Virus record (IMG/VR): IMGVR_UViG_3300044997_000886
Location: 1-51,093 of that record
From: a virus
Strand: one strand, 5' to 3'
DNA: 51,093 nucleotides
The notes beneath the pieces were generated by a model that did not search any database, was not told the origin of the DNA, and saw nothing but the letters and a program-made list of their open reading frames with translations. The translations under genes and the position numbers were made by a program. Positions 14,888 to 22,148 of this stretch are shown here, piece after piece (position 1 is the first letter of the stretch; each line of letters starts with the position of its first letter).

Positions 14888-17471
14888 TTATTCAGAAGAT
14901 AGGTCTTTTTTTTCTAAGTTTGAAAATGTAGATTTAGGTCTGCATGGCGTTAGGCTTCCAGAATTTAGCATAGAATCTTCTACAAAAAGACATCTTAATT
15001 TAAGTGAGGATGTTTCAAATTATGATTTCTTAAGAGGATTAGCTTTAAATGGCTTTAAAGAACTAAACATAAATAAAAATTTACCAGAATATAAAAAATA
15101 TGTAGATCGCGCCAAATATGAATTAGAAACTCTTAAAGAATTAGGATTTATTGATTATGTTTTATTAGTATGGGATGTTATTAACTTTTGTAAGACTAAT
15201 AATATACCCGTAGGACTAGGTAGAGGATCAGCGGCAGGGTCTTTAATTCTTTACCTTATAGGTGTTACTAGAATTGATCCAGTTAAATATAATCTTTATT
15301 TTGAAAGATTTATATCTAAGATTCGAGCTAAAAAGCAGGTTATAGATGGAGTAACATATCTTGATGGCAGTTTAATGTGTGACGTTGATTTGGATATTTG
15401 TTATTATAATCGTCATAAAGTATTAGAATATCTTGAAAATAAGTTTAAAGGTAAAACCAGCAAAATATTAACATTAAATAGTCTTAGTGGTAAATTATTA
15501 ATTAAGGAGTGTGGTAAAATTGTAGCAGAAAAGAGCGAAGAAGAGATGACAAATATTTCATCTTTAATTCCTAAAATATTTGGTCAAGTCAAAGATATTA
15601 CTACGGCTTATGAAGAAATAGAAAAGTTTAAAGAATGGTGCGATGAAAATAAAGAGGTTTATCAAATAGCCTTAAGACTAAGAGATTTAATTAAAAATAA
15701 AGGCGTTCATCCTTCTGGAGTTTTATTATCACATGATGATTTAGAAAAAAGTTGCGCTACAGAACTCTCATCAGATAAAGAGCCCGTTTCAAGTTTTGAC
15801 ATGAATTGGGTAAGTTTATTTAATATTAAACTTGATATCTTAGGACTAAGAAGCGTTTCTGTTGTTCATGATGTATGTAAAAATATTGATATTAAAATAG
15901 AAGATATTAATTTAAATGACGATTCTATATATAGAAATCTTCAAGATCTAAGATCTCCTCATGGTTTATTTCAGATTGAAGCGGATACAAATTTTAAAGT
16001 ATGTCAAAAAGTAAAACCTAAAAACTTAGAAGAATTAAGTGGAGTTTTAGCCCTCGCAAGACCGGGAGCTTTACAATTTGTAGACAAATATGCAAAATAT
16101 ACTAATACAGGAGAGTATGAAAGCATACATCCTTTCTTTGATGATATTTTAAAACAAACTGGTGGCGTCGCCCTTTATCAAGAGCAATTGATGCAGATGG
16201 TAAACAAGATTGGTTTCACTTTAGATGAGGCAGAAATCTTAAGAAGAATCGTGGGCAAGAAAAAAACTGAGGAAATCAAAGCGTGGCAGAAAAAAATTGA
16301 AACAAAAGTAAAACAAAATAAATTACCCAAAGAAGTAAGCGACATATTATGGAAAATCTTAGAAGATTCCGCAAATTACTCTTTTAATAAATCTCATTCT
16401 CTCGCTTATGCTGCATTAGCCGCAGTTACAATTTATCTTAAATTTAATCATCCACAACAATTCTTTTTATCTTTATTAAAGATGAGTAGAAATGAGCCTG
16501 ACCCAATTGGGGAAATTTCCAAAATTCAAAAAGAAATGCATGAATTTAATATCAAGTTATTGCCTCCTCATATTATTAAATCTACTATGGATTTTTCTAC
16601 AGAAGATCAACACATTAGATTTGGGCTGCTTTCAATTAAAGGAATTTCAGATAAATCTATTGAAAAATTAAATAGTTTTCGAAATAAATATTCTAATAAA
16701 TTTGAAATATTCCAAGCTGCAGAAGAAGCAGATTTAAATATTGGAGTTTTGTCGGCTTTAATTCAAGCCGGAGCCTTAAGTGGATTTAATCAATCTAGAA
16801 GTAAAATCGTATTAGAGGCGCAGCTTTGGAATATATTAACTTCTAAAGAAAAAAGATATGCAATATCTTTTGCTGAAAAGTTTGATTACGATTTAATTAA
16901 AATTATTAAACATCTTAATAAATTTACTGATGAAAAGAATTACGCAGTTATTAAAGACAACAGATTAAAAACAATTAAAAATAAATATGATCCTTATTTA
17001 AAAATATATAATCAAAATAGTAAAAGCGAAAGTTTTGCAAATTGGTATTATGAAAATAAACTTCTTGGATATACATATGATAAAACTCTCAGAGATATAT
17101 TTTCCGAAAAAAGAGAAAATTTAATTTCCTTATCAGATATACAAAATATTCAAATTAATACAAAAATAACTTTTGTTGGTCAAGTTAACGAAATATTTTC
17201 TGGAATATCTAAAAGCCAAAAAAAGACGAGATATGTAAGATTAAAGATTTCAGATGAAACGGGATATATAAATGTATTAATATTTAATGACAATATAGAA
17301 AATAATAAATTATTAAATAATAAAAATTTCGAAGAAGGCAACGTTGTTATTGTTAAAGGGTTAAGGAAAGACGATTGTATATTTGGAGATTTGGTTGCAA
17401 TTCAAGATCATGAAATATATATGAAATTAAATGATCTTAAGAAAATAATTGACAAAGATAATAATATATAA
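14868..17471 (+). CDS. dnaE: DNA polymerase III alpha-type catalytic core lacking PHP domain
   Basis: An 867-residue C-family polymerase. GLGRGSAAGS (117-126) and DPVKYNLYFERF (137-148) are the palm entry. CDVDLDI (171-177) supplies catalytic D172 and D174, and KLDILGLRS holds the third, D323. KGVHPSGVLL (278-287), ALARPGAL, ALYQEQLMQM and NYSFNKSHSLAYA are further family blocks. A C-terminal OB fold (ITFVGQVNEIF onward) is present. The usual N-terminal PHP domain (about 270 residues in E. coli DnaE) is absent and encoded separately at 13216. It should replicate the phage genome with the separate exonuclease. No clamp-binding motif was identified. It overlaps the small gene upstream by 20 nt. 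Confidence 0.93.
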   Translation: MKANLINYSEDRSFFSKFENVDLGLHGVRLPEFSIESSTKRHLNLSEDVSNYDFLRGLALNGFKELNINKNLPEYKKYVDRAKYELETLKELGFIDYVLLVWDVINFCKTNNIPVGLGRGSAAGSLILYLIGVTRIDPVKYNLYFERFISKIRAKKQVIDGVTYLDGSLMCDVDLDICYYNRHKVLEYLENKFKGKTSKILTLNSLSGKLLIKECGKIVAEKSEEEMTNISSLIPKIFGQVKDITTAYEEIEKFKEWCDENKEVYQIALRLRDLIKNKGVHPSGVLLSHDDLEKSCATELSSDKEPVSSFDMNWVSLFNIKLDILGLRSVSVVHDVCKNIDIKIEDINLNDDSIYRNLQDLRSPHGLFQIEADTNFKVCQKVKPKNLEELSGVLALARPGALQFVDKYAKYTNTGEYESIHPFFDDILKQTGGVALYQEQLMQMVNKIGFTLDEAEILRRIVGKKKTEEIKAWQKKIETKVKQNKLPKEVSDILWKILEDSANYSFNKSHSLAYAALAAVTIYLKFNHPQQFFLSLLKMSRNEPDPIGEISKIQKEMHEFNIKLLPPHIIKSTMDFSTEDQHIRFGLLSIKGISDKSIEKLNSFRNKYSNKFEIFQAAEEADLNIGVLSALIQAGALSGFNQSRSKIVLEAQLWNILTSKEKRYAISFAEKFDYDLIKIIKHLNKFTDEKNYAVIKDNRLKTIKNKYDPYLKIYNQNSKSESFANWYYENKLLGYTYDKTLRDIFSEKRENLISLSDIQNIQINTKITFVGQVNEIFSGISKSQKKTRYVRLKISDETGYINVLIFNDNIENNKLLNNKNFEEGNVVIVKGLRKDDCIFGDLVAIQDHEIYMKLNDLKKIIDKDNNI

Positions 17472-17477
17472 TATCAT
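17449..17477 (+). promoter_or_regulatory. Promoter, short-leader class
   Basis: TTGACA (17449-17454), a 17-nt spacer and TATCAT (17472-17477) end 6 nt before the ATG at 17484. It starts inside the polymerase gene and lets the next genes be expressed independently of it. Confidence 0.7.
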
Positions 17478-17483
17478 ATTTGT

Positions 17484-18026
17484 ATGATATCATTTTATAA
17501 ACCTAATAGTAAAAATACAGGAACTGCCTGTAGTTTTAGCGTAAATTCAAAAGAAGGCTCTGTATGGAGTTCGTTGATTAAACAAAGCTCTTGGAACGAA
17601 AACACAAAGACTGGATCGTTTTCTGATAATAGAGATAATCCTCAAAAGAGCGCAAGAGTTAAATTCTCTTTAACCGAAGCTGCTGGTCTACTAGAAGCGC
17701 TAGACAAAAATGTAGAATTTTCAGCATACCATTCATCAGACAAACAAGTAACGAAAATTAAATTCTCCCCTTATATCAAAGACGATAAGCAGGTTGGTTT
17801 TTCTTATAGCGTAAATAAAGAGACCAAAGATAATATAGAAAATAAACAATCATTTTTACTTGGATTTTACTTTAATGAGGCACGTCTATTAAGAGAGTTT
17901 CTTGTTCATGCGTTAAATTCTGTATTTAAAACTCAAGAAGTAGAAGCAATTAAAAAGATTAAAAATTCAAAACAAAATCAACCATCTAATAAATCAAACT
18001 TAGAAAAAGATGGTGAACTTTGGTAA
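17484..18026 (+). CDS. Unknown protein, candidate ssDNA-binding protein
   Basis: A 180-residue protein. Residues 1-150 appear beta-rich with alternating hydrophobic strands and aromatics (FYKPNS, CSFSVNS, FSAYHSS, KIKFSPYI, FSYSVNK, FLLGFYFNEARLLREFL). A lysine/asparagine-rich linker follows, then a short acidic tip ending EKDGELW. A folded beta domain, flexible linker and acidic tail is the design of many phage SSBs, and the gene lies directly after the polymerase with its own strong promoter. No family signature is recognised, so the SSB idea is inference only. Confidence 0.55.
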   Translation: MISFYKPNSKNTGTACSFSVNSKEGSVWSSLIKQSSWNENTKTGSFSDNRDNPQKSARVKFSLTEAAGLLEALDKNVEFSAYHSSDKQVTKIKFSPYIKDDKQVGFSYSVNKETKDNIENKQSFLLGFYFNEARLLREFLVHALNSVFKTQEVEAIKKIKNSKQNQPSNKSNLEKDGELW

Positions 18027-18029
18027 ATT

Positions 18030-19964
18030 GTGTCCCGCAAAAAGAAAATAGTATATCAATCTGATTTTGCGTTAGCAAAAACTGGATTTGGAAGAGCTAC
18101 AAGAGCATTACTAACATATTTATATAATACTGGTAAATATGATATAGTTAATTATGCTTGTGGATTACAGTATTCTAATCCTGAACTAAAGAAGACCCCT
18201 TGGAAATCTGTGGGAGCATTGCCAGACAATCCTCAAGAAATAGAGCAATTAAATAAAGACCCAAATATAGCAAGACTTGCAAGTTATGGCGCACATTATT
18301 TAGATAGAATTATACAAGAAGAAAAACCAGATATTTATATAGCCGTACAAGATATTTGGGGTATAGATTTTGCAATAGGTAAAAAATGGTTTGAAAAAAT
18401 TACCTCAGTTCTTTGGACAACCCTAGACTCTCTTCCAATATTGCCTACTGCAGTAGAAGCGGCAAAAAAAACAAAAAACTATTGGATTTGGAGTAATTTT
18501 GCTACAAAAGCACTTCACAATTTAGGCTATAATAATATAGAAACAACGCACGGACCAATTGAATCTAAAAATTTTTTTAGATTAAATGATATCGCCCGCA
18601 AAGAACTTAGATTGAAATATAATATTTTGCCAGATGCATTTATTATTGGATATGTTTTTAGAAATCAGTTAAGAAAAAGCGTTCCTAATCTTTTAGAAGG
18701 ATATGCTTTATGGAAAAGATCAAATCCTCAAATAAAAAATACATTTCTTTTATTCCATACTCATTGGGGTGAAGGATGGAATATTCATAAACTCGCACAA
18801 GAATATAATATAGATTTACATGAAATTCTTACTACTTATGTTTGCAAAAGTTGTGGTGAGTATGAAATTAAACCATTTCATGGACAAGACGTAAATTGTA
18901 GATTCTGTGGCGCAGAAAAAAGTCAAACTACAACAAATGTTGGGATTGGCGTTACAGAGGAACAATTAAATGAAATTTATAATCTTATGGATGTTTATTG
19001 TCATCCTTTTACAAGCGGAGGACAAGAGATACCAATTCAAGAGGCTAAGCTTGCAGAATTAATAACGCTTGTAACAAATTACAGCTGTGGAGAAGAAATG
19101 TGTGAAGATGGGGCAGGATCTCTAGAACTAGAATGGTCAGAATATAGAGAACATGGAACAGAATTCATCAAAGCCTCTACAAAACCAAATTCAATTGCAA
19201 AACAAATTAATAAAGTTTATAATATGTCTCCTTCAAAAAGAAGAGAAATGGGACAGATCGCTAGGGATTGGACTATAGAAAACTATTCAATAGAAAAGAT
19301 AGGAAAAAAAATAGAAGATTTTATAGATTTTGCGCCGTTTACTGATTACGATTTTTCTCAAAAAGAAGAGCAAAAAGATCCTTACATTCAAATTTCAAAT
19401 ATTGAAGATAATGGTAAATGGCTAATATCTTTATATCATAATATTCTTAAGATGACTCAAGTAGATGAAAATGATGATGGATACAAATATTGGATGCAAG
19501 AATTCTCTAAAGGGGCAAAAAGACAAGATATAGAAAATTATTTTCGTCAGGTAGCTCTTCAAGAAAATGAGAAAAATAAAAAAGTTGAATTTGAAGACTT
19601 TTTAGACAAAGATGATAAAGGAAAAAGAATATTATATGTTATGCCAGAATCAATAGGAGATATTTATATGTCTACTGCTCTTTTTGAAAATATTAAAAAA
19701 CAATATCCAAGCCATAATTTATATGTTGCTATTAAACCTGAATATTTTGAGATTCTACAAGGAAATCCTTTTATACATAAATTATTACAATATGTGCCTC
19801 AGATGGATCAATTATTATGGTTAGAAGGAGTTGGAGGGCATGAAGGTTATTTTGATATAGCATTTTTACCTTTCGCAGGCACACAAAGATTTTTAGATTA
19901 TATACACAATGGTAAAACTAAAATTCAATTTGATATAAAGGAGTTTCAAAATGCATCTTCTTGA
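18030..19964 (+). CDS. Multidomain glycosyltransferase: GT4 with zinc-ribbon insert, DUF4214-like segment and N-terminal half of GT9
   Basis: A 644-residue protein from a GTG start 3 nt after the upstream stop. Residues 1-430 are a GT-B GT4-type enzyme: FALAKTGFGRATRAL near the start, and SGGQEIPIQEAKLAELI (329-345) with E333 and E338 as the donor-site E-x-E pair. A CxxC...CxxC zinc ribbon (C272, C275, C290, C293) is inserted before that. Residues about 463-512 (WLISLYHNILK, then YWMQEFSKGAKRQDIENYF) resemble DUF4214. From residue 531 the sequence is the N-terminal half of a GT9 heptosyltransferase (ILYVMPESIGDIYMSTALF, then LLQGNPFIHKLL-like). The GT9 C-terminal half is the next gene. Likely role: glycan assembly. 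Confidence 0.78.
   Translation: MSRKKKIVYQSDFALAKTGFGRATRALLTYLYNTGKYDIVNYACGLQYSNPELKKTPWKSVGALPDNPQEIEQLNKDPNIARLASYGAHYLDRIIQEEKPDIYIAVQDIWGIDFAIGKKWFEKITSVLWTTLDSLPILPTAVEAAKKTKNYWIWSNFATKALHNLGYNNIETTHGPIESKNFFRLNDIARKELRLKYNILPDAFIIGYVFRNQLRKSVPNLLEGYALWKRSNPQIKNTFLLFHTHWGEGWNIHKLAQEYNIDLHEILTTYVCKSCGEYEIKPFHGQDVNCRFCGAEKSQTTTNVGIGVTEEQLNEIYNLMDVYCHPFTSGGQEIPIQEAKLAELITLVTNYSCGEEMCEDGAGSLELEWSEYREHGTEFIKASTKPNSIAKQINKVYNMSPSKRREMGQIARDWTIENYSIEKIGKKIEDFIDFAPFTDYDFSQKEEQKDPYIQISNIEDNGKWLISLYHNILKMTQVDENDDGYKYWMQEFSKGAKRQDIENYFRQVALQENEKNKKVEFEDFLDKDDKGKRILYVMPESIGDIYMSTALFENIKKQYPSHNLYVAIKPEYFEILQGNPFIHKLLQYVPQMDQLLWLEGVGGHEGYFDIAFLPFAGTQRFLDYIHNGKTKIQFDIKEFQNASS
19938..19950 (+). promoter_or_regulatory. 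Shine-Dalgarno deciding the start of the GT9 C-half gene
   Basis: AAGGAG at 19938-19943 is 7 nt before the ATG at 19951. It lies inside the upstream gene and supports genuine independent initiation of the second gene, against a simple sequencing frameshift. Confidence 0.6.
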
Positions 19965-21093
19965 AAGATATGCGACATCTTGTGGGGTTAAAATTGGTAA
20001 ACCTCAAATTTATGATAATTTTTTTCCATTACCATTAGAGAAGTATATATGCTTTCAACCTTTTAGTAAATATTCATCTAAAAATTATGATTATTGGCAA
20101 GAAGTTTTAGATATCATTATTCCATATTTAAATAAATATAATATAAAAATCATACAAATTGGCGTAAAAGATGATAGACAACTTAATAATACAATATATT
20201 TAGCTGGTCAAACTAGTATTTCTCAAGCCGCATATATTATAAAAAATAGCTTGCTTCATTTTGGCGCAGATAGTTTTGGTGCCCATATTGCTTCTGGATA
20301 TGATAAAAAAATAGTAGCAATATATAGTAATAATAATATAGAAAATGTTAAGCCTTATTGGTCAAAGAAAGAAGACATCATTTTAATTAAACCTCGAGAT
20401 GGAACAATTAGGCCATCTTATTCAGCAGGAGAAAATCCAAAAAACATTAATAAAATTAAACCAGAAGATATTGCAAAGTCAATATTAGATCTCTTAAATA
20501 TTAAATATACAAATATACCTAAAACAGTTTATATTGGTGAAGACTTTTTGAATAAAACCTTCGAAGTTATATTAGATCAATTGATAAATCCAGATTCTAT
20601 ACCTGTGCCAAATCCAATTATAAGAATGGATTATTTTTTTAATGAACAAGGATTAGAGATTTTTTTACAAAAAAAGAAATGTATAATATTTACTAATTCA
20701 CAAATAAATATTGATTTATTAAAAAATTATAAAGCAAACATTGGACAAATTATCTATTTCATAGAACAAAATTGTGATATTAATTTTATTAAAAATTTAA
20801 AAAAGAATAATATATCATACGCACTTGTTTCTCATCTTTCAGAAAATGAGTTAAATAAATATAAAATTGATCTTATGGATTTAGGATTAATCCATCAAAA
20901 GAAATATAATGAAAAAATAAATATAAATAACACAGATAATTTGTATTATTCGTCTTCTAGGATAATAGTTTGCTCTGAAGGCCAATTTGGATCTAAATTT
21001 GAATGGAAAAATAAATCTGGTAAAAAAATAATAGATAATGAAGACTTCTGGAAAGAGTCTAGTAATTTTTATATTTTTTCAATTGACCAATAA
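19951..21093 (+). CDS. GT9 glycosyltransferase C-terminal half fused to an unknown domain
   Basis: A 380-residue protein starting MHLLERYATSCGVKIG, which corresponds to the helix that links the two Rossmann domains of GT9 enzymes. Residues 30-190 are the donor-binding half: KYICFQPFSKYSSK, IIQIGVKDD, then LHFGADSFGAHIASGYDKK, equivalent to the D-S-G-x-H-x-A loop. Residues 190-380 are a separate, unrecognised domain. It overlaps the preceding gene by 14 nt in another frame, has its own AAGGAG, and needs the GT9 N-half encoded at the end of that gene to make a complete GT-B fold. It may assemble in trans, or be joined by frameshifting at the CAAAAT stretch. Confidence 0.7.
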   Translation: MHLLERYATSCGVKIGKPQIYDNFFPLPLEKYICFQPFSKYSSKNYDYWQEVLDIIIPYLNKYNIKIIQIGVKDDRQLNNTIYLAGQTSISQAAYIIKNSLLHFGADSFGAHIASGYDKKIVAIYSNNNIENVKPYWSKKEDIILIKPRDGTIRPSYSAGENPKNINKIKPEDIAKSILDLLNIKYTNIPKTVYIGEDFLNKTFEVILDQLINPDSIPVPNPIIRMDYFFNEQGLEIFLQKKKCIIFTNSQINIDLLKNYKANIGQIIYFIEQNCDINFIKNLKKNNISYALVSHLSENELNKYKIDLMDLGLIHQKKYNEKININNTDNLYYSSSRIIVCSEGQFGSKFEWKNKSGKKIIDNEDFWKESSNFYIFSIDQ

Positions 21094-21111
21094 ATAAAAA
21101 TATTGTATCAT
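21083..21111 (+). promoter_or_regulatory. Promoter, short-leader class
   Basis: TTGACC (21083-21088), a 17-nt spacer and TATCAT (21106-21111) end 6 nt before the ATG at 21118. It overlaps the end of the GT9 gene and any upstream TTG start at 21103, which makes that TTG an unlikely start. Confidence 0.7.
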
Positions 21112-21117
21112 ATTAAA

Positions 21118-21933
21118 ATGAGCCCAAAACTAAAAGATAATAATGAAACAATTTCGATTGGTAGTTCTGAATTAGTTAATATTGATATTATGCCTGATAC
21201 AGGTGGACCTAATATTAACACAAATACAAATATACAAATTCCGCCAAATATAATTTCAAGAAATGAGTATGGTCTTTTAGAAAATAATAATATTAGTTAT
21301 ATATATAATGAAGACGGTACAATTAATTGGCGCAAAATGGTTAAGACTGAATATCTTGTTCCTAATCGTCAAAAAACTCAAGAGACTGATGTATCAAAAT
21401 TAGAGGATAAAGATCTTTTAATCCTACTTGGTGGTATTAAAGAGCTCGCGCAAATTCGTGGATATACAACCGTAGAATATAAAGTTGTTGCTGCTTCTGA
21501 GAATTATTTTGCTACAAGTTGTCGTATTACTTGGATTCCTAATTATGAAACTGGTGGTCGCGAAATTATATTTGAAGCTTTAGCAGATGCGAGTGGTAGC
21601 AACACTAAATCTTTTGCTAGATTCTTCTTAGCTGCTATAGCTGAAAATAGAGCTTTTGTTAGATGTGTGCGTAATTTTCTTAAAATTAATATTGTTTCTC
21701 AAGAAGAACTTGGAGATGCAAAGTTGTTAGATGAAGCGAATGTATCAAATGATAACCCAACTTCTCCTCACGCTGTTCTAGAAAAAGTAATGAAGGATAA
21801 GGGAATTACTTTTGATCAATTAAAAAAGAAATTAATTAAAGAAAAATTTGAAAATGCAGAGAATATATCTATAATACAAGATATAGGTAAAAGCAAAGTA
21901 TTTGAATTAATTGAAAGGATAAAGAAAACATGA
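21118..21933 (+). CDS. Unknown protein, possible recombination or ssDNA-annealing factor
   Basis: The start is placed at ATG 21118, 6 nt after a TATCAT box; a TTG at 21103 would lie inside the promoter. The 271-residue protein has a disordered N-terminus (DTGGPNINTNTN). Its compact middle (KELAQIRGYTTVEYKVVAAS, CRITWIPNYETGG, then FEALADAS) is followed by a strongly conserved-looking helix (FARFFLAAIAENRAFVRCVRN). A beta core followed by an Ala-rich, Arg-bearing helix recalls Rad52-like annealing proteins, where a helix with this pattern closes the fold, but no diagnostic motif can be cited. The C-terminus is charged, with a final helix (SKVFELIERIKK). It overlaps the next gene by 4 nt. Confidence 0.55.
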   Translation: MSPKLKDNNETISIGSSELVNIDIMPDTGGPNINTNTNIQIPPNIISRNEYGLLENNNISYIYNEDGTINWRKMVKTEYLVPNRQKTQETDVSKLEDKDLLILLGGIKELAQIRGYTTVEYKVVAASENYFATSCRITWIPNYETGGREIIFEALADASGSNTKSFARFFLAAIAENRAFVRCVRNFLKINIVSQEELGDAKLLDEANVSNDNPTSPHAVLEKVMKDKGITFDQLKKKLIKEKFENAENISIIQDIGKSKVFELIERIKKT

Positions 21934-22118
21934 ACCAAGAAACTCAAATTCCACAAACTGTAACAGTTAATTTAACCCCACAAGATATTAATTTATTATT
22001 CAAATATCTTGCTCGTGTTGATTTAAAAGGTGCAGAAACTCCAGAATTTAACAGGATTCTTTCTATTTTTGATAGTAGAAATTTTACTAAATCTCAAGAT
22101 CTCGAAAAGAAGAGCTGA
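21930..22118 (+). CDS. Small hypothetical phage protein
   Basis: A 62-residue protein beginning MNQETQIPQTVTVNLTPQDINLLFKYLARV. Small phage proteins with a VTVNLT...(D/E)INLLF-type strand-helix start followed by a short helix are common. They have no known function and are often encoded near recombination or structural genes. It overlaps the upstream gene by 4 nt (ATGA) and is the last plus-strand gene before convergence with the tail genes. The 30-nt gap after it shows no convincing terminator. Confidence 0.7.
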   Translation: MNQETQIPQTVTVNLTPQDINLLFKYLARVDLKGAETPEFNRILSIFDSRNFTKSQDLEKKS

Positions 22119-22148
22119 TATATATCTGATGCAAGATCTTTATTATTC

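Noticed and set aside
18030-21093. Simple sequencing frameshift in one glycosyltransferase gene
   Set aside because: The second frame has its own AAGGAG 7 nt before a good ATG, and the break falls between the two Rossmann halves. An artefact is still possible but not the first reading.
21103-21117. TTG start for the 21118 gene
   Set aside because: It lies inside a TTGACC-17-TATCAT promoter, while an ATG follows at the spacing used elsewhere.
22119-22148. Bidirectional intrinsic terminator
   Set aside because: Only AT palindromes with no GC stem and U tract; AAGATCT and AGATCTT could pair only across a loop of about 30 nt.
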